From OLB7 sp966250335 (lineage in GTDB: Bacteria > Bacteroidota > Ignavibacteria > OLB7): a DNA stretch of 64,000 nucleotides. Each line of letters begins with the position of its first letter. The first letter of the stretch is position 1. Below are positions 18,421-28,023 of this stretch, piece after piece. A program made the translations under genes and the position numbers. Location: NCBI GenBank assembly GCA_966250335.1, contig CBINGZ010000014.1, positions 47,141 to 111,140 on the forward strand. The letters run 5' to 3'. The notes beneath the pieces were generated by a model. It worked only from the letters and a program-made list of their open reading frames with translations, was not told the DNA's origin and did no database searches.

Positions 18421-19836
18421 GTGAGCGCCACGGGCCCGGCAACGAAGTCTCTGGTAACGATCATTGTGGTAACGACGTCGATCGATAACGCCACCCGCAC
18501 TCCATCGAAGCGGCTTACGCTCCTCTTCGTCCTTCTGCTCATGACGCTCGCGGCGTCGGGGGGGGCCCATGCCCAGCAGCGGAACGGCCAGCCCGACACC
18601 TCCAAGAACATCCTGGAGTCGACGGCGATCCTGACCGTCGATTCGGCGCTCCGGGTCGCCATCCGGAACATCGATATCACGAAGTTCCCGCTGGTCAGCG
18701 TCATCTTCGACGTCTTCGATTCGCAGTACAGGTTCATCGGCGATCTGAAGAAGGAAGATCTGATCGTCACCGAGAACGGCGCCCCGCAGGATGTCATCTC
18801 CCTTTCGCTCATCACCAGCCAGAACCGCGTTCCGATCGATTTCGTCTTCCTGATCGACCATACCGGGAGCATGGGGGACAAGATCGAGGCGGTGAAGCAG
18901 AACATCGACGAGTTCACCACCAGGCTGGCGGCCAAGGGAATCGACTACCGCCTGGGACTGATCATCTTCGACGACAACGTGCGCGATCGCTACTGGCTGA
19001 CCGACAACATCAACGAGTTCAAACGGTGGATAAGCCAGGTGAAGGCGGAAGGAGGAGGGGATGAGCCCGAGAACGCCCTGGAGGCGCTGCGGGCGGCAAC
19101 CGGCATGAACTGGCGAGCGAGCGCCAACCGATGCGTGGTGATGGTCACCGACGCGCCGTTCCATCAGTACGGCGTCGACCAGACCACCCGCACCATGTAC
19201 ACCTCCCGCACGATCTCCACGATCCTGAACCGGTACGAGCTCCGCGCCTTCTGCATCGCGAACCCCAAGGTGGCGGGCTACCAGGAGATCGCCGACAGGA
19301 CCGGAGGGCAGGCGTTCGACATCACCCAGCCCTTTGCCGAGATCCTGAACAAGTTCGCGACGACCATGACGGCGCTCTACACCGCCACGTACAGATCGGG
19401 GGCCGATCTTATCCCCGATTCGATCCGGGTCGAGGTGAAGCTGCCGAACCAGAAGATCGCCATCAAGAAGAGCTTCGCCGTGCTGGAGGTGGGGCGTAAG
19501 CTGGTGCTCAACAATATCAGGTTCGCGTCGAATCAGTATACGATCGACGCCGCGTCGATGCCGGAACTCGACTACCTGGTGGGGCTGATGAAGGCGCGCC
19601 CGACCCTGAAACTGAAGATCGAGGGGCACACCGACGATGTGGGGGATGAGCCCTACAACACGCGTCTCTCCAACCTTCGCGCCGAATCGGTCCGCCTCTA
19701 CATGATGCGGCGCGGGATCGCCTCCAACCGTCTCTTCACCATCGGCTACGGCGAATCGCGTCCGACGGCCACCAACGAGACGGAAGAAGGGAAGTACCTC
19801 AACCGACGGACCGAGTTCATCATCGTTCAGAAGTAG
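18421..19836 (+). CDS. Exported VWA domain plus OmpA C-terminal domain protein
   Basis: 471 aa from GTG 18421. ATG 18361 and GTG 18466 are alternatives and none has a Shine-Dalgarno; a -7-like TACCTTGG at 18382-18389 argues against 18361. A hydrophobic segment ending GGAHA-QQ is the signal peptide. A von Willebrand A domain follows (VPIDFVFLIDHTGSMGDK; the metal site reads DHTGS, Thr replacing the usual Ser), then linker strands. The C-terminal OmpA peptidoglycan-binding domain has NNIRFASNQYTID, KIEGHTDDVGDEPYNTRLS, LRAESVRLYM and YGESRPTATN. It should bind peptidoglycan from the periplasm and display an adhesion module. It closes the cluster that starts with the GldM-like protein. Confidence 0.85.
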   Translation: MSATGPATKSLVTIIVVTTSIDNATRTPSKRLTLLFVLLLMTLAASGGAHAQQRNGQPDTSKNILESTAILTVDSALRVAIRNIDITKFPLVSVIFDVFDSQYRFIGDLKKEDLIVTENGAPQDVISLSLITSQNRVPIDFVFLIDHTGSMGDKIEAVKQNIDEFTTRLAAKGIDYRLGLIIFDDNVRDRYWLTDNINEFKRWISQVKAEGGGDEPENALEALRAATGMNWRASANRCVVMVTDAPFHQYGVDQTTRTMYTSRTISTILNRYELRAFCIANPKVAGYQEIADRTGGQAFDITQPFAEILNKFATTMTALYTATYRSGADLIPDSIRVEVKLPNQKIAIKKSFAVLEVGRKLVLNNIRFASNQYTIDAASMPELDYLVGLMKARPTLKLKIEGHTDDVGDEPYNTRLSNLRAESVRLYMMRRGIASNRLFTIGYGESRPTATNETEEGKYLNRRTEFIIVQK

Positions 19837-19849
19837 GCTGCCGCCGCTT

Positions 19850-20485
19850 TCATGCGGATCTGACCGCCGCCGTGATCTCCTCGGCCCTGCTCCGGATCGT
19901 TCCCCTGTCGTACTCCCTGCCGTCCGGTCCGGTCGTCAGCCATGTGCCGATATTGATCGCCGCCGCCCCCGCCCTGATGAACCCCGCCGCGTTCGCCGGC
20001 GTGACCCCTCCCGAGGGAGCAATCCGTACCTCCGGCATCGGTCCGCGGAGCGACTTAAGGTAGGCGAGCCCGTCGGCGGGGGTCGGGAAGAGCTTCACGA
20101 TATCGGCTCCGTATCCCGCGGCTCTCATGATCTCGGTGGGGGTGAACGCTCCCGGCATCGCCACGCGACCGTAGTCGCGCGCGGTCCCGATCGTCGCCTC
20201 GTCGGTGATCGGGGAGGCGTAGAAGAGGGCCCCCGCCTCGAACGCGGCCCTTGCCTGCGTCCTCTCCATCACGCTCCCGACGCCGACAAGGAGTCCGTTC
20301 CGCCCGGCCAGGTTCCGGATCAGACCGAGCGCTCCCGGCGTCGTCAGGGTGATCTCGATCGCCCGTATTCCCCCCTCGGCGATCGCCTCCACGATCCTTT
20401 CGGCCGCCGTTTCATCCTTCAGGCGGATCACCGCCACGATCCGTTCTTCGAGAATCGTGTTCAGAATATGAATGTGAGAGATCAT
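19850..20485 (-). CDS. eda: KDPG/KHG aldolase family protein
   Basis: 211 aa. Class I aldolase of the KDPG/KHG family: general base E44 in EITLTTP and Schiff-base K131 in ADIVKLFP. Phosphate loops are PSGGVTPANA and INIGTWL; FYASPI replaces the usual FFVSPH-type loop. It cleaves 2-keto-3-deoxy-6-phosphogluconate (or 4-hydroxy-2-oxoglutarate) to pyruvate plus glyceraldehyde-3-phosphate (or glyoxylate). No edd or kinase is nearby, so the physiological substrate is open. The gene is convergent with the VWA-OmpA gene, 13 nt apart. Confidence 0.88.
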   Translation of the reverse strand: MISHIHILNTILEERIVAVIRLKDETAAERIVEAIAEGGIRAIEITLTTPGALGLIRNLAGRNGLLVGVGSVMERTQARAAFEAGALFYASPITDEATIGTARDYGRVAMPGAFTPTEIMRAAGYGADIVKLFPTPADGLAYLKSLRGPMPEVRIAPSGGVTPANAAGFIRAGAAAINIGTWLTTGPDGREYDRGTIRSRAEEITAAVRSA

Positions 20486-20736
20486 CTTCGGAAAAAAATC
20501 ATGGAGGGTGAGAAGATCGGGCCGTTCATGTGTCTTTCAGGATGCGGCAGGTCGATCGACATTGAATTCGTGCAGAGGGGGACCGTTGAAGCGGCGGCGT
20601 CCAATGCGTGACCCCGCTTGAGCGTCGATAGAGGCCGTACGGCGCCGGTACGGCGGAAATATACGCCCGAAAACCTGCGGCCCGGTTCATCCCTCCGATC
20701 GGCGGCGGCCGTCGGTCAACCTCACTTCGATAGTTC

Positions 20737-23145
20737 ATGCGGCATTCTCTTTCCCTCCTTTTCTCTCTTGTTCTGATATCGACCGCGGCGGCGCAGCCCC
20801 GGGAGTCGTACCATACGACCCTCTTCGGAGCGCTCAATCCCGACACGAAGGACGTTGTGCGATACTCCGCGATCACGGGGTATGCGGCGCCCGACGGTCG
20901 TGAGTACGCGCTGCTGGGGGGGTACGACGGAACCCATATCGTCGATATCACCGACAGCCCGCTGAAGGAGGTGGCGTTCATCCCCGGTCCCCAGAGCGCC
21001 TGGCGGGAGATGAAGACCTTCGGCGCCTACGGTTATGTGGTGAGCGAGGGGGGAGCTGGGCTTCAGATCATCGATCTCTCGAAGCTCCCCGCGCGGGCGA
21101 CGCTTGTGCGATCCGATACATCGGTCTTCAGAACCGGACATACGATCACGCAGGAGGGGAACTACCTCTACGTGAACGGCACGAACCCCTCGGCCGGGGC
21201 CAACGGCGGCACGATCATCTTCAACGTGGCGATCAACCCCGGCTACCCGCAGCTCGTGGAGCGGTGGCGCGAACGCTACGTGCATGACGCCACGATACGG
21301 AACGACACGATGTATGCGGCGGCGATCACCGAGGGGCGGCTCGATATCGTCTATCTGGGGAAGGAGAGGAAGGACCCGAAGCTCGTCACCGAGATCACCT
21401 ACCCCGGCGCCGGAACGCACAACGCCGATCTTTCTGTCGATGGACGATATATTCTGACCACCGACGAGGTCGGGGCCACGGCAAAGACGCTGAAGGTGTG
21501 GGACCGATCGGATATCGGCAGCATCGAGCAGGTGGCCGACTGGACCCCGGTGCCGGGAGAGATCATCCACAACGTCCATGTGCGGGGCAGGCTGGCCGTG
21601 GTCTCCTGGTATACGGCGGGGACCAGGATCGTCGATATCACGAACCCCGCCGATCCGATCCAGGTGGGGTATTACGATACCTTCCCCGGCGCCTCCGCCG
21701 ACTTCGCGGGGAACTGGGGCGTCTACCCCTATCTTCCCAGCGGCAAGATCATCGCCAGCGACATGCAGACCGGGCTCTACGTCTTCACCTTCGACGGCGT
21801 CGGGGCCGGAAGGGTCTCCGGCATCGTAAAGGATGAGGTCACCGGCCTGCCGATACCGGGGGCGCATGTGGAGTTCCCGGAGCTGGGACGGAGCGTGGAG
21901 GCCGATTCGCTGGGGCGCTACAGCTTCGCCGGAGCGGTCGACACGCTTGACTATATCGTATCGGCACAGGATTATGTGGCGCGGGGCGGGCGTGCCGTCG
22001 TCTCGACGGAAGGGGAGACGCTGAATCTCTTCCTCTCCTCGCTTCCGATGGTCGACGTCGCGATCAGCGTGGTCGACAGCTCCACCGGACGCCCGCTGAA
22101 CGCCTTCTCCTACCGGATGCTCGGCCGGGCCGCGGGCTCCGGACGCGACAAGGCGAGCCCGTCGATCTTCCTTCTGCCGAAGGACAGCGTGGTGGAAGTG
22201 ATCGTCGGAGCGTGGGGCTTCCTGCCGAAGACGATCCGCCTCCGTCCCGATCGGAGCGGCACGGAGATCGTGGAGCTTCTCCCCGGATACCGCGACGACG
22301 CCGAACTCGATCTCGGCTGGTCGTTGAGGGACAAGGATGACGATGCTCACTCCGGCTCATGGGAACGCGGCCCCGCCCGCGGAACGTTCATTACCTCCGA
22401 GAATCTGAGGATCGCGATCCAGGCCGACAGCGACGCGACTCCGGGGACGGGGAACCATGCCTTCTTCACCGGCCTCTCCGGGAGCAGTGAGGAGGTGGGG
22501 GCGAACGACGTCGACGAGGGACGGGCAACGCTCACCTCCCCGGCGTTCGATCTTACATCGTATACCGATCCGTATGTCGGGATTTCGCTCTGGTACACCC
22601 GGAACGGAAATCAGGCGGCGGTCGACGATACGCTTCTTCTGCTCCTTTCCAACGACGACGGAGAGAGCTGGACGACGTTCCGGCGGATCACCGAGTCGGG
22701 GACGGCATGGCGGCCGGTGGAGATCAGAGTCGGCGACAGGCTGACGCCGACGCCGCTGATGCGCGTCCGCGTGGTGGCGTCCGATCTGGGGGCTCCCTCG
22801 CTGGTGGAGGCCGCGGTGGACGACTTCACGGTCGTCGACAGACCTTCGGGAGCCGGGGTCGACGGACGGGGCGATATGGAACGCGGAGCGCGCGGAACCG
22901 TCCTGCCGAACCCCCTTTCGGGCGCCGGGAGTCTGCGGATCGAGCTGGAGTCGGCGGAGCGGCAGGGACGTCTTGTTCTCTACGATATCCTCGGGAACGC
23001 CGCGGTCATCCTCTACGAGGGAGCCGTGCCGGCCGGGATCAGCGAGTATCCTCTCGACCTTTCGGGGCTCCCTTCGGGTCGGTACACCTGGAGGCTGGAA
23101 GGTTCCGACGCGACGGCCTCGGGCGAGGTCGTGGTGCGGCGATAG
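20737..23145 (+). CDS. Choice-of-anchor-B/LVIVD-repeat protein with T9SS tail
   Basis: 802 aa with signal peptide (MRHSLSLLFSLVLISTAAA-QP). Residues 20-350 are LVIVD-type beta-propeller repeats (GTHIVDITDSPLKEVAFIPG, GLQIIDLSKL, TRIVDITNPADPIQVGYYD), as in choice-of-anchor B proteins. Next comes a carboxypeptidase-regulatory-like domain (GRVSGIVKDEVTGLPIPGAH), then a MAM-like or jelly-roll region (about 540-700). The last 80 residues (LPNPLSGAG ... YDILGNAAVILYEG ... LSGLPSGRYTWRLEG) form a T9SS type A sorting domain. The product should be exported through T9SS and anchored or released at the surface. Ligand unknown. A dyad GCCGTAC-N7-GTACGGC at 20634-20654 lies about 80 bp upstream and might be an operator. 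Confidence 0.8.
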   Translation: MRHSLSLLFSLVLISTAAAQPRESYHTTLFGALNPDTKDVVRYSAITGYAAPDGREYALLGGYDGTHIVDITDSPLKEVAFIPGPQSAWREMKTFGAYGYVVSEGGAGLQIIDLSKLPARATLVRSDTSVFRTGHTITQEGNYLYVNGTNPSAGANGGTIIFNVAINPGYPQLVERWRERYVHDATIRNDTMYAAAITEGRLDIVYLGKERKDPKLVTEITYPGAGTHNADLSVDGRYILTTDEVGATAKTLKVWDRSDIGSIEQVADWTPVPGEIIHNVHVRGRLAVVSWYTAGTRIVDITNPADPIQVGYYDTFPGASADFAGNWGVYPYLPSGKIIASDMQTGLYVFTFDGVGAGRVSGIVKDEVTGLPIPGAHVEFPELGRSVEADSLGRYSFAGAVDTLDYIVSAQDYVARGGRAVVSTEGETLNLFLSSLPMVDVAISVVDSSTGRPLNAFSYRMLGRAAGSGRDKASPSIFLLPKDSVVEVIVGAWGFLPKTIRLRPDRSGTEIVELLPGYRDDAELDLGWSLRDKDDDAHSGSWERGPARGTFITSENLRIAIQADSDATPGTGNHAFFTGLSGSSEEVGANDVDEGRATLTSPAFDLTSYTDPYVGISLWYTRNGNQAAVDDTLLLLLSNDDGESWTTFRRITESGTAWRPVEIRVGDRLTPTPLMRVRVVASDLGAPSLVEAAVDDFTVVDRPSGAGVDGRGDMERGARGTVLPNPLSGAGSLRIELESAERQGRLVLYDILGNAAVILYEGAVPAGISEYPLDLSGLPSGRYTWRLEGSDATASGEVVVRR

Positions 23146-23156
23146 ATCGGATCAGG

Positions 23157-23181
23157 AACGTCGCAGGCATGCCGCGACGTT
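23157..23181 (+). terminator. Hairpin after the LVIVD-repeat gene
   Basis: AACGTCGC, loop AGGCATGCC, GCGACGTT: a perfect 8-bp stem 11 nt after the stop. No U tract follows. Confidence 0.5.
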
Positions 23182-23350
23182 ATGATTCGCCCCCGGATTT
23201 GTCCTTTACCGGACGTCGATCGGAAGATATCCGGAGGGGCCGGCCGCTCCCGTCGACGCCGGTCATACGATGCCGATGATACGGGACGGATCGAGGAACG
23301 ATCTTCATGAAACGGCGGGGCGCTTCCGCCCCGGTACGGTCGGGCTGCTG

Positions 23351-24256
23351 ATGCGAGGGGTGCTGACGGCCTTTCTCATCCTTCTGCCGCCCCTTGCTTC
23401 CGAAGCGAGCGCGCAGTTGCAGGTCACCCGGAACGTGGTGCTGAACCCGTTTGCCGATAGATCGCGAACAGATGGGTTCCTCGCGGCGACCGGCGTCCTC
23501 GCGGAGCTGAACCGCGGGTTCGGGTCGACCGGGGGAGAGCTGGCGTGGGACGCGAAGGTGGGGGGATTCTTCGAGATCTACCGCTGGGACAGCACGGCGG
23601 CGCTCACCCTTCTCCTGTGCCACGAGATGATCGGGAACGACAGGAACGACATCTCGTTCAACCCGCGTTCGGCGCGGTGGGAGGAGGCGCTCGTCTTCAC
23701 CTACAACGCGCGGCCGATCCTCTGGCAGCTCGGCGGAATCCATCAGTGCAAGCATGATATCGACAACTCCGATCCGGTCGACTCGGATGTGCCCGGGGTG
23801 GAAGGCATATCGAAACGGGTGGTGATTCTGAGCGGGATCTACGGGAGCGCGATCCTTCCCCGGGTCGAGCTGGCCGAGGGGCTCAGGGCGACGGCGTATC
23901 TGCGCGGAGATTATTATCCGGCATCCTCCGAATACAGGTTCCCGGGCAATTCTCTCGGGATGCGATGGGATGAGATCACCGGAAATCTTTCGGCGGGGTT
24001 CCGCGCCGCCTACGAACTCGGGGGCTCCGCGGAGGGATATATTCTCGGCTGGGCGACACTCTCACTTCCCGGAGATTCGTTAATTTCCGGCGTGAACTAT
24101 CGTTCCGAAGCGGGAGTGCGATGGAACGGCGGCCGGGGATCGTTCCAGCTCTACGGCGCCTACGAACATTTCTTCGACGACCTCTCGACTCCCGTGCCGC
24201 AGTCGTCGAGCGTTCTTTTCGTCGGGATGCGTCTCGGCAATCTTCTTTTCCTGTAG
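23351..24256 (+). CDS. Small outer-membrane beta-barrel protein, unknown
   Basis: 301 aa from ATG 23351, chosen because the signal peptide begins there (MRGVLTAFLILLPPLASEAS, then AQ). The frame is open to an ATG at 23270, which would add 27 non-signal residues. The mature protein alternates aromatic and small residues in strand pairs (GGFFEIYRWDSTAALTLLL, GSFQLYGAYEHFF, SSVLFVGMRLGNLLFL) and ends in a hydrophobic strand with terminal Leu, typical of a BAM-assembled barrel of 10-14 strands. A Cys pair may form in the mature part. No T9SS tail. Function not recognised. Confidence 0.65.
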   Translation: MRGVLTAFLILLPPLASEASAQLQVTRNVVLNPFADRSRTDGFLAATGVLAELNRGFGSTGGELAWDAKVGGFFEIYRWDSTAALTLLLCHEMIGNDRNDISFNPRSARWEEALVFTYNARPILWQLGGIHQCKHDIDNSDPVDSDVPGVEGISKRVVILSGIYGSAILPRVELAEGLRATAYLRGDYYPASSEYRFPGNSLGMRWDEITGNLSAGFRAAYELGGSAEGYILGWATLSLPGDSLISGVNYRSEAGVRWNGGRGSFQLYGAYEHFFDDLSTPVPQSSSVLFVGMRLGNLLFL

Positions 24257-24436
24257 CCCCTCCGCCGGGCGACGATTTCCCTGAACGGCCTTCATGAACG
24301 GCCTCCATTTCGGATGCCGTGATGTTCGGGGCTTCCCGATTGTCATTCGATGAGCGGCGCCGCACGGCGTCGGATTCCATACGGTATCGAACGTCACTCT
24401 TCGTATACATCACTCTAATTCTGACAGGAGAGCGGA

Positions 24437-26755
24437 ATGAAACTTTATACTCTTGTGAAGCGGGTCGGCAGATGGCTTCCGGCCTTGCTGATGCTCGCTT
24501 CATTCGCCCTGCCGGGCGCAGGCCTGGCCCAGTCGAAGCTGCGGGTGGTCCATGCAATGCCGGGGGGCCCGGCGCTGGACGTGAAGGTCGCCTCCAACGC
24601 TCATGCCTCCGGCATCGGGTTCCGGGACGCGACGAAGAACGCCCCCGACCTCTCCAACTTCGCGCTGGTGGAGCTGTTCGAGGCGGGCACATCGACGAAG
24701 CTCAACTTCAAGACCTATACCCTTGCCGCCGATAAATCGTACACGCTCTACGTCACCGGCACTCCTCCCAAGACGCTGGAGGAGCCGACGGTCGTCGCTC
24801 GTCCCAGGACGATGAGCTTCCCGAACGGCGTCTCCAAGTTCGCGGTGGTCCATATGGGAGTGGATGCGGGCGATCTGGACATCGTGATCACCGACTCCAA
24901 GAACGCCAAGAAGACCTTCAACCAGATGGCCTACAAGGAGGCCCGTCCGCACACCGATGTCGATTTCGGCAACTTCACGGTCGAGGTGGCTCAGAAGGGA
25001 GGCCCGGTCTTCTATCGCGCCACGGGGAATATCCCGACCTCGACGGCCGCCACGATCATCGTCACCGGCCGCCTGGCGGTGCCGGGCGAGTTCAAGCTGG
25101 CGATGCTGATCGACAGCGACGACGAGGAGCAGAAGCCGCTCGATATCCTGACCGCGACGCTGGAGAACAAGCAGGCGAAGTATCGCTTCGTGAATCTCGT
25201 TCCCGATGCTCCGCCGCTCGACGTCTACGTCGACAACGTGCAGCCGGCCTTCGTGAAGGATGTCCCCTGGCGCTCGGCATCGAGCCTTCAGGTGACGGGC
25301 GACGGCAACCGTACGCTCAAGTTCGTCAGCCCGACTCCGCCGCTCGATTCGATCTTCCTCTCGCTGAGCCGCAAGCTGAATCCCGACACGATCTACACGG
25401 TGACCGGCATCGGCGCCAAGGCGTCGACCAAGGAGATCTTCCTGCTGACCCATCCCGAGTCGATGCAGGTTCCGGGGGGATCGGCCAAGTTCCGTATCCT
25501 CCACGCCTCGATCGACGCCGGTCCGGTCGACGTCAAGATCACGAAGTCGAACGGCGAGACGTACGAGCGGAAGAATATCGAGTACAAGTCGCTGACCCAG
25601 TACTTCGATATTCCCGAGGGGAGCATTCGTATGGATGTCGGCCCGGCCGGTGAGGCCCCGACCTTCAGCGGCACGGGGATGGTGGAAGGGGGAACGATCT
25701 ATACGTTCGCGCTCAGCGGAAGGAACGCCGTGGCCGACGAGTTCAACGTGAACCTGATCGACGAGTCGACCGAAGGGGAGCAGGCTCCGATCGGCATCCT
25801 GACACGGGTTGCCGTCGGTGAGGCGATGGTCCGTGTGGTACATCTCGTGCCGCCGGTGCCCTTCCCGCTGACGATCGACATCTTCGTGGACGCCGAGCAG
25901 ACGCCGCGCGCCACCGGGCTCGCCTATCGTAACGCGACAGCGCTGACCAAGTTCGCTCCGGGGGAGCACACCGTGAAGGTGCGTATGACCGGCAGCGGCC
26001 CGAACGGAACCGGTATCGACGCTCCGGTCGTCCTCAATGCCGATACGGCCTACACGGTCTACGCGTTCTCGCTCGATCCCAACCCTCCGCTTCTGACCCG
26101 CGCCGTGGGCCTTGCTCCGGTTTCCAGCGCCAACGCGCTCGTGCGGGTTCTCCATGCGTCGGGTGATGCCGGCAACGTCGACATCACGCTGGTCGACGCG
26201 ATGGGAGCACGGACCGAGATGGATGACATCGCTCCGGGAGCGTTCACCGATTACGTCGAGATCCCGGCCGGGTCGGTCACCGTCGATGTGTCGGCCGCGG
26301 GGGGAGAACTCTTCTATCGCGCCACGGGAAGCGTTTCGGCCGAGGGAATTCTGACGATCGTCGCCAGCGGTTCCAAGGCCTCCGACTTCGCCCTCAACGT
26401 GGTCGATGACCGCGACGAGAACGAGCAGAAGCCGCTTGAGACCCTGACCAAGGTCAACACGGGAACGGGAGTCGACGACGACGCCACGAAGATCGCCGGA
26501 CTGGCGGTGGCGCCGAACCCGGCGATGACCTCGTTCGGCGTGACGGTCGATCTTCTGAAGGACGAGTCGCTCAACGTGACCCTGTACGATCTGCTGGGAG
26601 CCTCGATCGCAACGGTCGCCGACGGATCGCGCGGCAACGGACGCCGTTCGATCGTGGTGCCGACCGACGGCATCCCGGCCGGCATGTACAACGTGGTCGT
26701 GACCGGCGACGGCGGTTCGGTGATCGGCGTTCGTCCGGTCATGGTAGTGAAGTAA
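24437..26755 (+). CDS. DUF4397 six-repeat exported protein with T9SS tail (copy 1)
   Basis: 772 aa, AGGAGAG upstream of the ATG. After a signal peptide (MKLYTLVKRVGRWLPALLML ... GLAQ) come six DUF4397 repeats of about 105 aa in two alternating types: type A with PDAPPLDVYVD-like blocks and type B with HASIDAGPVDVKI-like blocks. Most begin with a strand such as LRVVHAMP, YRFVNLVP or FRILHAS. The C-terminus (PNPAMTSFGVTVDL ... LYDLLGASIATV ... GIPAGMYNVVVTG) is a T9SS type A sorting domain. The role is unknown; the family is common in exported Bacteroidota proteins and may bind glycans or proteins. A second gene of the same build lies at 30108, with the AAA-PIN island between them. Confidence 0.85.
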   Translation: MKLYTLVKRVGRWLPALLMLASFALPGAGLAQSKLRVVHAMPGGPALDVKVASNAHASGIGFRDATKNAPDLSNFALVELFEAGTSTKLNFKTYTLAADKSYTLYVTGTPPKTLEEPTVVARPRTMSFPNGVSKFAVVHMGVDAGDLDIVITDSKNAKKTFNQMAYKEARPHTDVDFGNFTVEVAQKGGPVFYRATGNIPTSTAATIIVTGRLAVPGEFKLAMLIDSDDEEQKPLDILTATLENKQAKYRFVNLVPDAPPLDVYVDNVQPAFVKDVPWRSASSLQVTGDGNRTLKFVSPTPPLDSIFLSLSRKLNPDTIYTVTGIGAKASTKEIFLLTHPESMQVPGGSAKFRILHASIDAGPVDVKITKSNGETYERKNIEYKSLTQYFDIPEGSIRMDVGPAGEAPTFSGTGMVEGGTIYTFALSGRNAVADEFNVNLIDESTEGEQAPIGILTRVAVGEAMVRVVHLVPPVPFPLTIDIFVDAEQTPRATGLAYRNATALTKFAPGEHTVKVRMTGSGPNGTGIDAPVVLNADTAYTVYAFSLDPNPPLLTRAVGLAPVSSANALVRVLHASGDAGNVDITLVDAMGARTEMDDIAPGAFTDYVEIPAGSVTVDVSAAGGELFYRATGSVSAEGILTIVASGSKASDFALNVVDDRDENEQKPLETLTKVNTGTGVDDDATKIAGLAVAPNPAMTSFGVTVDLLKDESLNVTLYDLLGASIATVADGSRGNGRRSIVVPTDGIPAGMYNVVVTGDGGSVIGVRPVMVVK

Positions 26756-26799
26756 TAACGATCGCAGTATCCTTCTGCGATGCGATAATCCGTTCTTTC

Positions 26800-26830
26800 C
26801 GGCGGCCGCGGAGTATCACCGCGGCCGCCG
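26800..26830 (+). terminator. Perfect 12-bp GC hairpin after DUF4397 copy 1
   Basis: CGGCGGCCGCGG, loop AGTATCA, CCGCGGCCGCCG, then TTGCG. A smaller stem ATCGCAG-N7-CTGCGAT lies just before it at 26761-26781. Confidence 0.65.
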
Positions 26831-26852
26831 TTGCGTTACGGGGAAGGGGAAT

Positions 26853-27926
26853 ATGAACGCTCGACGATACCTTCTGCTCCTTTCGATCCAGCTTCTCGTC
26901 CTTGCCTCGGCGCTCCGGGCGCAGCCGATGCCGTCGTACGCGCGGCACTTCCGGTATGTGCTCGATATCCCCGGGGGATACGTCAACGATCATACCCTGA
27001 TCCATGCCCGGAACGAGTGGCATCTCTTCTTCATCCAGGGGATCGCGTCGAAGGAGTTCTGGCATCGCGACGGAAACGAGGTGACGATCGGGCACGCCAC
27101 CAGCCCCGACCTGATCAACTGGACGGTGAAGAAGCCGGCTCTCGGGGTCGGTCCCGCCGGGGCGCTCGACGCCGGACATGTCTTCGCTCCCGGCGTGATC
27201 GAGCGCGACGGCGTCTTCTACATGATCTATACGGGGGTGGAGAAGACCTTCTTCGCCGGCCAGCATCTCTTCATGGCGACATCGACCGATCTGGAGAACT
27301 GGACCCGTCATTCACCCGATCCGATATTCTCTCCCGACACGAGCTGGGCCGCATACTTCCCGGCCGGGTTCGAAGGGGGGCGGGGCGGTCCCGTGGCGGC
27401 GCGCGACCCGCATATCGTCCGCGACGCGACGCACGGCTACATCTGCTACTATGCGGCGGCAATCAGGGTGGATACGACCCTGCCGCGATATGAACGGGAG
27501 TTCACCTGCATCGCGGCCGCCACCTCTCCCGATCTGATCAACTGGACCGACAGAGGCCCCGTCCTGACGCGCCGCACCGCCGGCTACGACGCGTACCGCT
27601 ATGCCAACCCGGAATCCCCCTGCGTGGTCAAGCGGTTCGACATGTACTATCTCTTCTGGAAGGGGGGAGCGGGAACGCGATACGTCATCAGCAAGAACCC
27701 TCTCGACTTCAACGACCGCGACCAGTACTTCCTCGCCACCTCGCACGCCAGCAAGGTCTTCACGCGCCGCGATCAGTGGTATATCACATCATGCAGCCGC
27801 GACGTCGACGACATCACCCATTCCCTCAGCGACAGAGAGCGGGGACTCTTCCTGGGGTCGATCATGTGGCATGGGAATCATCCGGTGGTGACCCCGCTGG
27901 TGGAGGAGGGGAAGGGGACGAGGTAG
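26853..27926 (+). CDS. Exported glycosidase-like five-bladed propeller (GH43/GH32-like)
   Basis: 357 aa with signal peptide (MNARRYLLLLSIQLLVLASA, LRAQ). The fold is that of the beta-fructosidase/arabinanase clans. The three expected acids can be assigned: D46 in VNDHTLIH (nucleophile or base position), D185 in ARDPHIVRD (transition-state Asp) and E254 in YANPESPCVV (general acid). Blade motifs ATSPDLINW and ATSTDLENW recur. It would act on a beta-fructan, arabinan or mannoside outside the cytoplasm; substrate not predictable. No SusC/D pair or sugar operon is adjacent. No T9SS tail, so it is probably periplasmic. Confidence 0.75.
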   Translation: MNARRYLLLLSIQLLVLASALRAQPMPSYARHFRYVLDIPGGYVNDHTLIHARNEWHLFFIQGIASKEFWHRDGNEVTIGHATSPDLINWTVKKPALGVGPAGALDAGHVFAPGVIERDGVFYMIYTGVEKTFFAGQHLFMATSTDLENWTRHSPDPIFSPDTSWAAYFPAGFEGGRGGPVAARDPHIVRDATHGYICYYAAAIRVDTTLPRYEREFTCIAAATSPDLINWTDRGPVLTRRTAGYDAYRYANPESPCVVKRFDMYYLFWKGGAGTRYVISKNPLDFNDRDQYFLATSHASKVFTRRDQWYITSCSRDVDDITHSLSDRERGLFLGSIMWHGNHPVVTPLVEEGKGTR

Positions 27927-28023
27927 GATGCGGTCGTATGGTACGGGGAAGAAAACGAAGTATCTTGTACCGACACCATAAGACGGTGGTGCCTGTGGTC
28001 GTTTCATATCACTGCATCGACTG

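Noticed and set aside
20634..20654. GCCGTAC-N7-GTACGGC as terminator of eda or operator
   Set aside because: Perfect dyad, but no U tract, no second copy and the wrong side for eda; mentioned only as a possible operator.
24284..24305. Direct repeat GAACGGCCT with a 4-nt gap
   Set aside because: Only two short copies in a GC-rich gap; likely chance or slippage, with no associated element.
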